From the NCBI GenBank assembly GCA_002840555.1, contig PHBJ01000014.1:1-64000 (forward strand): 64,000 bases of DNA, in the 5' to 3' direction. Below, in pieces: positions 17,361-25,092 of this stretch. Each line of letters starts with the position of its first letter. Position 1 is the first letter of the stretch. Under the pieces are notes generated by a model, which saw only the letters and a program-made list of their open reading frames with translations, was not told the origin of the DNA and did no database searches. This DNA comes from Deltaproteobacteria bacterium HGW-Deltaproteobacteria-13 (GTDB lineage: Bacteria; Desulfobacterota; Syntrophia; Syntrophales; Smithellaceae). Made by a program: the position numbers and the translations under genes.

Positions 17361-17921
17361 TCAATGGTCCCCAATACGCCACTTGCGTCGTTCGGATATG
17401 TATAGATCATTTCCCTGAAAATCGTTGATCACAACAAGGGGGAAATCAACAATTGTTAATTTTCTAATCGCCTCCGGCCCCAAATCTTCATAGGCGATCA
17501 GTTCTGCTTTTTTTACACACTGGGACATCAGGGCGGCGATGCCGCCAATCGCGCCGAGATAAACCGCTCTGTGCTGTTTGATCGCTTCCACAACTTCCGG
17601 CGAACGATTTCCTTTGCCGATCATTCCCCGAAGACCGTTTTCAATTAATTTTGGAGTGAAAAAATCCATCCGGTAACTGGTCGTGGGACCGATGGAACCG
17701 ATAACTTTGCCGGGCGGTGTCGGCGCCGGACCAGCGTAAAAAATTACTGCCCCCTGCAAATCGAAGGGCAGCTTCTCGCCTTTAAGAAGAGCTTCATACA
17801 AACGCCTGTGAGCAACGTCACGGGCGGTATAAACTTCACCACTAAGCATTACCATATCACCGGCATGCAATGACGTGACAACTTCTTCAGTCAAAGGTGT
17901 TTTGATTTTTCGTGCTTCCAT
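17361..17921 (-). CDS. Class I fumarate hydratase, beta subunit (C-terminal domain)
   Basis: The 186-residue protein matches the C-terminal swivelling domain of iron-sulfur fumarases (for example the GPTTSYRMDFFTPKLIENG and KGNRSPEV segments). With the alpha subunit it interconverts fumarate and malate. The ribosome-binding site is poor (GGAG about 17 bases away). The alpha-subunit gene is about 680 bases upstream on the same strand, separated by a lipoprotein gene and a repeat, which is unusual since the two are normally adjacent. Confidence 0.9.
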   Translation of the reverse strand: MEARKIKTPLTEEVVTSLHAGDMVMLSGEVYTARDVAHRRLYEALLKGEKLPFDLQGAVIFYAGPAPTPPGKVIGSIGPTTSYRMDFFTPKLIENGLRGMIGKGNRSPEVVEAIKQHRAVYLGAIGGIAALMSQCVKKAELIAYEDLGPEAIRKLTIVDFPLVVINDFQGNDLYISERRKWRIGDH

Positions 17922-17971
17922 TTTTTATGTATTATATTCTCCGAAGTCTATTCCTTTAATAAAATTAAACT

Positions 17972-18382
17972 CTATTTTTTTTGTGATTTCATCATAGTAT
18001 ATAGAGCATCCATAAAACTTTTAGCATTACCCTCATCAAAAGAATAAACAGTATACATCCAAATATTTAAACGATCGTAAATCTCCACATAGTAAATATC
18101 GTATTTGTAAAAATTAATTTTGCCAATGTTTTCAAAGCAAATGGTCTTTGATATATCATCAACACTCTTTGTCTTACGATTCTTTTCAGTAAGCTTCATT
18201 TGTATGCAATCTTCAGTAACAGAAATTTCATAAGGAACTGTAGTCCAAGCAGGTGGTTGTAGTCTAATTATCCGCTGAATGGTTTTAGCTGGATCAATAG
18301 CATTTGTATTTGGTTGATATGCTATAGTAGGTCTACACGCACATAAAACAACGCAAAATAAAAGAACAATAGTCTTTTTCAT
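17972..18382 (-). CDS. Small putative lipoprotein of unknown function
   Basis: The 136-residue protein has a short basic N-terminus, a hydrophobic segment and a possible lipobox ending LCAC, followed by a hydrophilic domain rich in Tyr, Ile and Lys. GGAG lies nine bases before ATG 18382; an ATG at 18388 is an alternative. Its A/T-rich composition differs from the GC-richer fumarase genes on either side, suggesting that it was inserted between them. No function is recognised. Confidence 0.6.
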   Translation of the reverse strand: MKKTIVLLFCVVLCACRPTIAYQPNTNAIDPAKTIQRIIRLQPPAWTTVPYEISVTEDCIQMKLTEKNRKTKSVDDISKTICFENIGKINFYKYDIYYVEIYDRLNIWMYTVYSFDEGNAKSFMDALYTMMKSQKK

Positions 18383-18440
18383 CAGCATGGTCTCCAAAAT
18401 AAAGAGATATTTCCATTTATTTTCATTTTCACTCCTTTTC

Positions 18441-18466
18441 TGGATTCCCGCCTCCGCGGGAATGAC
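18441..18466. repeat. Short GC-rich hairpin repeat
   Basis: TTCCCG and CGGGAA form a compact hairpin followed by TGAC. Similar TTCCCG/CGGGAATGAC-type hairpins recur at about 44632, 49015 and 51590, so this is a dispersed intergenic repeat. Confidence 0.5.
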
Positions 18467-18478
18467 ACCTATTACGGC

Positions 18479-18612
18479 TTTGTCAAAAGTTCCAGAGGCA
18501 AGGCGCGCAAGGCGTTGGAAGTGAGGCGTACTTTTTGCGTACGCCGCAACGCCTCAAGGCTGAAGCGCAACGTAGCATATGGGGCTTTTCACGAAGTCGT
18601 CTTTCACAAAGT
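18479..18612. repeat. Dispersed intergenic repeat, family A, copy 1
   Basis: This roughly 130-base element shares most of its sequence with 19777-19908. Both open with GTCAAAA-G-TCCAGAG, centre on GAGGCGTA-TTTTT-TACGCCGCAACGCC, and close with GAAGCGCAACG...TATGG...CTTTTTCACG. The centre is an inverted repeat (GGCGTAC...GTACGCC). It contains no open frame and lies between the two fumarase subunit genes. Confidence 0.75.
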
Positions 18613-19470
18613 CGTCTCTTTATGTCTGGCGACATGACACTGTATATTTACCGCCACAGGTAAAGAAGCTATATGGCACGGCATCATTTCGATATGAACC
18701 GCCAGAGCGGTGACACGGCCGCCTAAACCTGCCGGGCCGATGCCCAGATTGTTAATGCTCTGATACAGTTCCTTCTCAATTCGTTCCAGACGTTCATCAA
18801 TTCTGTTTTGTTCGCCAACCGGTCTTAAGAGCGCTCTCTTTGCCATGACACAGGCCTGTTCCAGCGATCCGCCGATGCCGACGCCGACAATGATCGGCGG
18901 ACAGGGATTCGCGCCGGCGGCTTCCACCGTATCCATGACGAATTTTTTAATGCCGTCAATGCCTGCCGAAGGCGTCAGCATTTTCGCGGCGCTGACGTTT
19001 TCACTGCCGCCGCCTTTGGGCATGGCGATGATTTTCAAATGGCTGCCGGCAACGATATCGACATGAATAATCGCGGGCAGATTGTCGGTGGTATTTTTTC
19101 TGGTGAACGGATCGCACACGGACTTGCGCAAATAGCCTTCATCATAGGCCTGCCGCACGCCTTCTTCAATCGCCGCGTGCAATTCTCCACCTACGATATG
19201 AATATCCTGGCCCATCTCGACAAAAACAACGGCTAAACCCGTGTCCTGACAAATGGGCATTTTCTTACGGCGGGCAATACCGGCATTTTCGATAATTTTT
19301 TGCAGAACCTCTTTGCCGGTTTGAGATTCCTCACGGGAGAGGGCCTGCTGCAGCGCTTCAACAACATCTTCGCCCAAAACGGTATTGGCTTCGATAAAAA
19401 GCTTCCTTACCGCCTTGGTAATTTTCGCTGCGTTGATCCGCCGCAACTTTGTTTTGGTTTTTATTTCCAT
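18604..19470 (-). CDS. Class I fumarate hydratase, alpha subunit (N-terminal domain)
   Basis: The 288-residue protein matches the catalytic iron-sulfur domain of class I fumarases. It has PICQDTG with the first cluster Cys, ANPCPP, and the NINNLGIGPAGLGG stretch, consistent with a [4Fe-4S] cluster whose open iron binds substrate. It works with the beta subunit at 17361-17921. Repeat copy 1 directly abuts its 3' end. The ribosome-binding site is weak. The gene starts three bases after a small membrane-protein gene. Confidence 0.9.
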   Translation of the reverse strand: MEIKTKTKLRRINAAKITKAVRKLFIEANTVLGEDVVEALQQALSREESQTGKEVLQKIIENAGIARRKKMPICQDTGLAVVFVEMGQDIHIVGGELHAAIEEGVRQAYDEGYLRKSVCDPFTRKNTTDNLPAIIHVDIVAGSHLKIIAMPKGGGSENVSAAKMLTPSAGIDGIKKFVMDTVEAAGANPCPPIIVGVGIGGSLEQACVMAKRALLRPVGEQNRIDERLERIEKELYQSINNLGIGPAGLGGRVTALAVHIEMMPCHIASLPVAVNIQCHVARHKETTL

Positions 19471-19473
19471 GTT

Positions 19474-19758
19474 TTATTTACAAACCTTTTTCAAAGTTAG
19501 TCCATCTTTAAGTGCAAAACATTCGATACAATTCATACCATTTTCTTTATATTGCCTTACACCATAATCTGCACAATAGCCTGCTTCCGTTGGGGATACA
19601 AATCCGTTCTTATCCATGTCTGCTTCAGCCCATGAAAACGGTGAGAATGCGATACGGAGATAAGGCACAAAACAAAACCATGTAAGCACTATTACAACCA
19701 ACACAAGGAATATTTTTACAATTCTCCTTATCATCTGCTCTAGTGCCTTATTTATCAT
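19474..19758 (-). CDS. Small membrane-anchored protein with an EF-hand-like loop
   Basis: The 94-residue protein has an N-terminal transmembrane helix (about residues 14-34), then an extracytoplasmic segment with DMDKNGFVSPTE, which fits an EF-hand calcium loop (D-x-D-x-N-G...E). Three further cysteines (CADYG, NCIEC, VCK) could form disulfides. It ends just before the fumarase alpha start, so the two may be co-transcribed. Function unknown. Confidence 0.55.
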   Translation of the reverse strand: MINKALEQMIRRIVKIFLVLVVIVLTWFCFVPYLRIAFSPFSWAEADMDKNGFVSPTEAGYCADYGVRQYKENGMNCIECFALKDGLTLKKVCK

Positions 19759-19776
19759 TTAAAATTATCTATTCTA

Positions 19777-19908
19777 TGGCGCGTCAAAAAGCTCCAGAGA
19801 CAAGACGCGCGAGACCTGAGAAGTGAGGCGTATTTTTCGCATACGCCGCAACGCCGAAGGACGAAGCGCAACGCAGTATATGGACTTTTTCACGCGTCAT
19901 CCTACATG
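19777..19908. repeat. Dispersed intergenic repeat, family A, copy 2
   Basis: This is a second copy of the element at 18479-18612 in the same orientation, with an internal GGCGTAT...GCATACGCC hairpin. It lies between the EF-hand-like gene and recR. Confidence 0.75.
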
Positions 19909-20501
19909 CCACGCCGAAACTCCAGCGACTTCGATATCGTCATCTTATCTATATATTTCAAATCTCCGCCCATCGGCATACCCATGGCGATGCGCGTCAG
20001 TTTGATATTTTTTTCTTTGAACATCCGGGTAAGCAGCAGGGCCGTGGTTTCGCCCTGAACATTTGTATTTGTAGCGATGATTATTTCTTTGACATGGCCT
20101 TCGTTAATCCGCCGGACAAGTTCACCCAGTCTTAAGTTATCAGGTCCGATTCCATCCAGGGGCGCCAGAACACCGTGGAGAACGTGATAAGTTCCCCGAA
20201 ATCCCCCGGACTCTTCAATCGCCGCCAGCGCGTCGGGATCTTCCACGACACAAATCACTTCTTGATCTCTTGTTGTATCGTGGCAAATATGACAGGTCTC
20301 TTCCTCCGTCAGATTCAGGCAAATCCGGCAAAGCTTGATTTTACTTTTGACTTCGATAATGCTTTCCGCGAGTTTTTTTACATCATCTTCGGTGGAGCGC
20401 AAAATATAATTTGCCAGCCTCGCGGCTGTTTTTTCGCCGATGCCGGGAAGCTTTCCCAGCTCGGAAATTAACTTCTTAATGGGTTGAGCGTATGCTTTCA
20501 T
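19902..20501 (-). CDS. recR: Recombination mediator protein RecR
   Basis: The 199-residue protein has the RecR order of domains: a helix-hairpin-helix ([16 protein letters not shown]), a four-Cys zinc motif (CRICLN...CHICHD), a Toprim domain ([15 protein letters not shown]) and a C-terminal Walker-B-like tail. RecR helps load RecA onto SSB-coated gaps with RecO. It follows ybaB by 23 bases in the widespread dnaX-ybaB-recR arrangement. Confidence 0.97.
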   Translation of the reverse strand: MKAYAQPIKKLISELGKLPGIGEKTAARLANYILRSTEDDVKKLAESIIEVKSKIKLCRICLNLTEEETCHICHDTTRDQEVICVVEDPDALAAIEESGGFRGTYHVLHGVLAPLDGIGPDNLRLGELVRRINEGHVKEIIIATNTNVQGETTALLLTRMFKEKNIKLTRIAMGMPMGGDLKYIDKMTISKSLEFRRGM

Positions 20502-20524
20502 AAATCAACTTTCTTATCGCAGCT

Positions 20525-20833
20525 TTACAGACCGGGGATATTCAATCCTCCGGTTATTTTGCTCATTTCTGAGGCGCTCATTTCCTGAGCCTTACGGATT
20601 CCTTCGTTAACCACGGCAATAATTAAATCCTGCAGCATTTCGATATCTTCGGGATTGACGACTTCCTTTTCAATTTTCAATGATACAATTTCATATTTGC
20701 CGTTCACGACAACGCGCACCATACCGCCGCCGGCATCGGCTTCGACTGTTTTCGTCTCCAGTTCCTTTTGCAGTTGCCCCATGCGTTCCTGCATTTTTTT
20801 TGCCTGCTTCATGATGGTATTAAAATTTTGCAC
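20525..20833 (-). CDS. ybaB: Nucleoid-associated protein, YbaB/EbfC family
   Basis: The 102-residue protein matches YbaB/EbfC, a small dimeric DNA-binding protein (family segments MKQAKKMQERM and ITGGLNIPGL). A GTG start at 20833 has AAGGAGG nine bases upstream; a later ATG at 20812 is less likely. It lies between dnaX and recR, its usual context. Confidence 0.95.
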   Translation of the reverse strand: MQNFNTIMKQAKKMQERMGQLQKELETKTVEADAGGGMVRVVVNGKYEIVSLKIEKEVVNPEDIEMLQDLIIAVVNEGIRKAQEMSASEMSKITGGLNIPGL

Positions 20834-20912
20834 TCTTTTTATCCTCCTTCAGTTTTGCTGAACTTCTCAATATCCCGAGTCTTCACGAATGGGTCTGCTT
20901 TTTACAATTCCG

Positions 20913-22604
20913 TCAATTTTTTCCCGTCTGCACGATGATGTCCACTACTTTGGCGTCGGAAAGTTCATCCATGACTTTCCTTAAAAGCGGCTGATTCATC
21001 GCTTCCCGTTTTATATCGTTGATCATACCGGCCTGGCTGCGCCCGTTATTTCCCTTCGCGCCGCCGTTTTCCGCGCTGAGCGTTTCAATTTTTATCGCCA
21101 CATTTTTCTGAAAATATTCGCAGGCAATTTTTTCCAGTGTTGCTTTTTGCTTTGTTTTAATTTCATCTATAAAAATGTTGCTTTTCGGGAAGCCCATCGT
21201 CAGACAATCGTTGTCATAACTTAAAATTTCGGCGGAATCAATTTTCGCCCCCAGGGGAGCGCTTTCTTTTTTAATGAATCTTTTAAAATTGTCGCAAAGA
21301 ACTTTTAAATCCGACACATCATTCGCCTGAGAATTAGTTTCTTTATTGGAATCAGCAATAACGCTCGTTGCCGCGTTTGCCTTTACCGGTGTTTCGTATA
21401 CGGATTTATTTTCTGAAACTCGCGGCGCGATATATGGAGCGTCCGCCGGCAAGCCCTTGAGCAGTTTTTGTTCAATGTTTTCAATGGTCGAAAGAATTTC
21501 ACCCAGCGGTATGATCGGTTCCAGATAAGCCATTTTGACAAGGACGGTTTCGAGCTTCATGCGAGGTTCCTGAGAGCGGCGGAAACTCCCCTCCTCCGCG
21601 ATCAGAATTTCCATGTAGCGCTGCAGGGTTTCACGCGATATATCCTGTATCTGTTTTTTCAGATTTTGAATTTGTTCAGGCGCGATATCAAATGAAGAAC
21701 TGCCGTCGGCGGCAATTTTCACCAGAAGCAAATTTCTAAAATGCTTCAGCAGCATTTGATAAAAATGCTTCATGTCTATGCCTGCCAGATACGCTTCTTC
21801 GAGAATCATCAGGCACGCGCCGGCATCCTGCTTTAGCACGGCATCAGAAAGACGGAAAAGATATTTGCGGTCGGCCAGCCCCAGACTTTCTTCGACGTCA
21901 TCATCTTTGATATCCAGTCCGGCATAGGAAATGACCTGGTCAAAAACACTTTGTGCGTCCCGCATGCTGCCGTCGCCCGCTTCGGCAATCCAGGAAAGGG
22001 CCATCGGGCTGATTTTAATTCCTTCTCTGGCGGCAACAAGACCCAGATTCGCAATGATTTCTTTGAGAGATATCCGGCGAAAATCGTAGCACTGGCATCG
22101 TGAAAGAATGGTGGCGGGAATTTTATGGCTCTCGGTTGTGGCAAAAATAAAAATCACATGCGCCGGAGGTTCTTCCAGCGTTTTCAATAGCGCGTTGAAA
22201 GCCGGATCCGTCAGCATGTGCACTTCATCAATAATATAAATTTTGTACTTGGATGAGGCCGGGGCAAATTTGACATTTTCCCGCAGTTCCCGGATTTCAT
22301 CGATGCCGCGGTTGGAGGCGCCGTCGATTTCCCGCACGTCCAATGAAGAGTTATTGGTTATCTCCAGACAGTTGGAGCAAACATTGCAGGGAGTGGCCGT
22401 CGGTCCTTTTTCGCAGTTGAGCGCCTTGGCCAGAATTCTGGCGACAGAGGTTTTGCCCACACCGCGCGGTCCGCTGAAAAGAAACGCGTGCGCCACACGG
22501 CCCTGACCGATGGAATTGCGCAGAGTTTTGACAACAGGCTCCTGGCCGGCCACTTCTTCAAAGGACTGCGGTCTGAATTTTCGGGCGATTACCTGGTATT
22601 CCAA
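20913..22604 (-). CDS. dnaX: DNA polymerase III subunits gamma/tau
   Basis: The 563-residue clamp-loader ATPase has Walker A GPRGVGKTS, a Cys-rich zinc module (CNVCSNC), Walker B-type IIDEVHML, sensor 1 ATTESHKIP, and a less conserved C-terminal domain. TAGGAG followed by five bases points to a TTG start at 22604; an upstream in-frame TTG at 22628 has no ribosome-binding site. I see no clear slippery A-run that would demand a short gamma form. The SRP RNA gene is just upstream. Confidence 0.96.
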   Translation of the reverse strand: MEYQVIARKFRPQSFEEVAGQEPVVKTLRNSIGQGRVAHAFLFSGPRGVGKTSVARILAKALNCEKGPTATPCNVCSNCLEITNNSSLDVREIDGASNRGIDEIRELRENVKFAPASSKYKIYIIDEVHMLTDPAFNALLKTLEEPPAHVIFIFATTESHKIPATILSRCQCYDFRRISLKEIIANLGLVAAREGIKISPMALSWIAEAGDGSMRDAQSVFDQVISYAGLDIKDDDVEESLGLADRKYLFRLSDAVLKQDAGACLMILEEAYLAGIDMKHFYQMLLKHFRNLLLVKIAADGSSSFDIAPEQIQNLKKQIQDISRETLQRYMEILIAEEGSFRRSQEPRMKLETVLVKMAYLEPIIPLGEILSTIENIEQKLLKGLPADAPYIAPRVSENKSVYETPVKANAATSVIADSNKETNSQANDVSDLKVLCDNFKRFIKKESAPLGAKIDSAEILSYDNDCLTMGFPKSNIFIDEIKTKQKATLEKIACEYFQKNVAIKIETLSAENGGAKGNNGRSQAGMINDIKREAMNQPLLRKVMDELSDAKVVDIIVQTGKN

Positions 22605-22664
22605 TTGAACTCCTAAATGTACTGCCAAGTTGCGGAAAAAATTATCTTACGCCTGTCTGATCGT

Positions 22665-22686
22665 AAAGGATAACGAGGCGGCAAGA
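22665..22686. repeat. Fragment of repeat family B
   Basis: These 22 bases match the segment AAAGGATAACGAGGCGGCAAG found in the full elements at 33196 and 36905. The fragment sits between dnaX and the SRP RNA gene. Confidence 0.5.
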
Positions 22687-22697
22687 TGGGTATACTG

Positions 22698-22796
22698 GTG
22701 ACCGGGTTTACCGCAACACATGGTGGACATTGCTGCCGCTGCTTCCTTCCGGACCTGACGGGGTTCACAAGCCTCCGTTGCGCGGGACCCGGCCAC
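22698..22796 (-). ncRNA. ffs: Signal recognition particle RNA, bacterial small type (4.5S)
   Basis: Read on the minus strand, the region contains the universally conserved SRP domain IV core GTCAGGTCCGGAAGGAAGCA. It folds into one long hairpin whose ends pair as GTGGCCGGGT with ACCCGGTCAC. The length of about 99 nt fits the short bacterial form without an Alu domain. It binds Ffh to target nascent membrane and secreted proteins. It is directly upstream of dnaX, a common position. Confidence 0.95.
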
Positions 22797-22963
22797 AACA
22801 TTTTAAATAAGCTTCTTGGTGGCTTTTAATAGATAAATGAACAGGAATCAACTCAAATTTTTCGCATGACGTTTTGACAAACGATGTTATTGTTTTAACA
22901 GAAGATTATTAACGGTAACGGTGAGGGGCGGCAATTTAAATGACGGAGATTGTTTTAATTATT

Positions 22964-23323
22964 TTATTTCGCCTTGAAATCCAGCGAAATTGAATTGACG
23001 CAATGACGGATGTTCTTGGAAGTCAGGCCTTCCCCTGCGAATACATGTCCTAAATGCGCTCCGCATTTGGCGCACTGGATTTCCGTGCGCTCTCCGTCGG
23101 CGTCCGCAATATGCTTGATTGCGCCCGGTATCTCGTCATCAAAACTCGGCCATCCGCATCCGGAAGCAAACTTGTCGTCAGAACGATATAATGCCGCACC
23201 GCATCGTTTGCAGCGATAAGTTCCGGGGGTAAAGAACTCATTATATTCCCCGGAAAAAGGCATTTCCGTGCCTTTATGAACAATAATTTCTTCCTCTTCG
23301 GGAGTTAATTGCTTTTGTTTCAT
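22964..23323 (-). CDS. msrB: Peptide methionine-(R)-S-oxide reductase
   Basis: The 119-residue protein matches MsrB, which reduces methionine-R-sulfoxide in proteins. It has two zinc-binding CxxC pairs (CKRC, CAKC), the substrate-pocket GCGWPSF and the active-site region RHCVNSISL, whose Cys is the catalytic residue. There is no signal peptide, so it acts in the cytoplasm. It lies between the tRNA-Ser and SRP RNA genes. An oxidised-methionine repair enzyme fits an anaerobe that meets occasional oxygen. Confidence 0.95.
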   Translation of the reverse strand: MKQKQLTPEEEEIIVHKGTEMPFSGEYNEFFTPGTYRCKRCGAALYRSDDKFASGCGWPSFDDEIPGAIKHIADADGERTEIQCAKCGAHLGHVFAGEGLTSKNIRHCVNSISLDFKAK

Positions 23324-23433
23324 AGGTGTTTATTCTAAAATAATAAATTTTCAGAATTGTACGGTTCTTTTTTGACGGTAACTGTTAGACAAACTTAGAA
23401 AACATGGCGGCTATCGGGTTTAAAAAAGAAAAA

Positions 23434-23550
23434 TGGCGGAGAGAGCGGGATTCGAACCCGCGGTACACCTTTGTGGGCATACACACGATTTCCAGTCGTG
23501 CTCCTTCGGCCATCGAGTCGATTCCGTTACGACCACTTCGGTACCTCTCC
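23434..23550 (-). tRNA. tRNA-Ser (GGA), abnormal 117-nt form with an apparent fused tRNA-Ser(CGA) 5' half
   Basis: The minus strand gives acceptor arms GGAGAGG and TCTCTCC, an encoded GCCA end, a T arm (GCGGG-TTCGAAT-CCCGC), a seven-pair variable arm and an anticodon arm CACGA-CTGGAAA-TCGTG with anticodon GGA. The 5' part is odd. TACCGAAGTGGTCGTAACGG makes a complete D arm, then A and ATCGACTCGA, which equals the 5' anticodon stem and loop of a serine tRNA through anticodon CGA. A second D-arm 3' half (TGGCCGAAGGAG) follows. The gene is therefore about 24 nt too long. It may be a fusion pseudogene; the 3' two-thirds looks intact. Confidence 0.7.
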
Positions 23551-23555
23551 GCATT

Positions 23556-24035
23556 TTAATCAAGTTGCCGAAGCGGTGGGGATGTTACTCTCTTTTCACG
23601 AAAAAATCTACTGATAATTTCCCCGCATTCTTCGGGCAAAATGCCTTCTGTTATTTTCACCTGATGATTCAGCCGCTTATCAGCCAAAATATTATATAAT
23701 GAAACCACCGCGCCGCATTTCGGATCGCGCGCACCGAAAATAACACGATCCACACGCGCGTGAACAATAGCGCCCGCACACATAATACATGGTTCCAGCG
23801 TAACGTAAAGCTCCGTGCCGGTCAGACGGTAATTGCCAATTTTCTCTCCGGCCTGCCTTAAAACCAGCATTTCCGCGTGCGCCGAAGGATCATTCCTCAC
23901 GATAGGCGAATTATGCGCCTGCGCGAGAATATTGCCTTCGCGCACCAGTACCGCTCCCACGGGAACTTCGCCGCGGCGGTAAGCTTCTTCCGCTTCTTCC
24001 AGCGCTATTTTCATAAAATCATGATCTGTTGACAT
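23556..24035 (-). CDS. tadA: tRNA-specific adenosine deaminase
   Basis: The 159-residue zinc deaminase has the HAE motif (SAHAEML) with the proton-shuttle Glu and the zinc-binding PCIMCAGA. TadA converts A34 to inosine in tRNA-Arg(ACG) so that it can read three codons. The ribosome-binding site is weak; ATG 24014 is a possible alternative. It is followed six bases later by the tRNA-Ser gene on the same strand. Confidence 0.95.
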   Translation of the reverse strand: MSTDHDFMKIALEEAEEAYRRGEVPVGAVLVREGNILAQAHNSPIVRNDPSAHAEMLVLRQAGEKIGNYRLTGTELYVTLEPCIMCAGAIVHARVDRVIFGARDPKCGAVVSLYNILADKRLNHQVKITEGILPEECGEIISRFFREKRVTSPPLRQLD

Positions 24036-24076
24036 TTTATCCGATGAAAAATCTCTATGTTAAATCAGTCTAAAAA

Positions 24077-24844
24077 TTATAATGACGAGGCCAAAATGGC
24101 GGCGCCAATCGCTCCGTTGACCTGGGCATAAGGCGATACTTCAATTTTCATCCCCAGTTTCTTTTCCAAAGCATGGATAACTCCGATATTCCGGGCCACT
24201 CCTCCCGTTATCATGACCGGTTCCTGAATACCCACGCGGCCAATCATGGATGAAACCCTGGCGGCGATGGATTCATGAATACCGGCAATAATATCCTGCC
24301 TTTGTTCTCCTTTCGCGATCAGGGAGATGACTTCCGATTCAGCAAATACAGTGCAGAGACTGCTTATTGCAGATGGCTGTTTTGATTTTATGGACATAGC
24401 GCCGAATTCATCCAGATTAACTTCCATCGCTCTGGCCATTACTTCCAGAAAACGCCCGGTGCCTGCAGCACATTTGTCATTCATCACAAAGTTTTTTACC
24501 TTGCCATGATCGTCAAGAAGAATGGCTTTGCTGTCCTGTCCGCCGATATCGATGATGGAACGGATGTGCGGATTCAGAAAATGAGCTCCGATGGCATGAC
24601 ACATGATTTCCGTATAGGACTTATCGGCAAACTTTACACTGTTGCGGCCGTATCCGGTGGAAACAATTTTCTCTATGGAATTCTTGTCAGTACACGTCTC
24701 GTCCAGAACGTCTTCATAAACTTTCCGGCCGGCAAGTTCCGCGTTATAGCCGGTGAAAATAACTTTCGTGCCCAGAAGTTTGCCGCCCTCAAAAATGGCC
24801 GCCTTCGTCGTAATGGAACCTATATCAATACCTGCTGTACCCAT
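24077..24844 (-). CDS. 2-hydroxyacyl-CoA dehydratase activator (HgdC/BadFG family ATPase)
   Basis: The 255-residue protein shows the ASKHA-fold ATP-binding loops (GIDIGSITTKAA; DIGGQDSKAI) and the two Cys segments (NDKCAAGTGRF and SSLCTVFAESE) that hold a single [4Fe-4S] cluster at the dimer interface. Such activators use two ATP to inject one low-potential electron into 2-hydroxyacyl-CoA dehydratases or class I benzoyl-CoA reductases. GGGGAAAG supports the start. Likely clients are the two dehydratase subunits about 1.5 kb away on the same strand. Confidence 0.92.
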   Translation of the reverse strand: MGTAGIDIGSITTKAAIFEGGKLLGTKVIFTGYNAELAGRKVYEDVLDETCTDKNSIEKIVSTGYGRNSVKFADKSYTEIMCHAIGAHFLNPHIRSIIDIGGQDSKAILLDDHGKVKNFVMNDKCAAGTGRFLEVMARAMEVNLDEFGAMSIKSKQPSAISSLCTVFAESEVISLIAKGEQRQDIIAGIHESIAARVSSMIGRVGIQEPVMITGGVARNIGVIHALEKKLGMKIEVSPYAQVNGAIGAAILASSL

Positions 24845-25092
24845 TGTCTACTTTCCCCTAATCTGCGCAAAAACTTAAATAGTTGAAGCATTCTATGAGT
24901 AAACACCGGCTTAAAGTCAAGACAAAAAATACTCTCATGACGGCAATAAGACGGCAATCAATGGATGCCTTGACACCATCGTATTATAACACTACGATAC
25001 TTGTCACGGGTAAAATCTGTTGCTTTTTCGCCGGATGGCAGGTATGCCTTGCGAGAAAAGTCAGCCGGATTATTTTGAAAAGGAATATTAAT

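Noticed and set aside
24883-25092. An N-terminal extension of 70 codons on the FabH-like gene
   Set aside because: The extension is basic and unstructured, lacks a ribosome-binding site, and the ATG at 25093 has AAAAGGA at good spacing.
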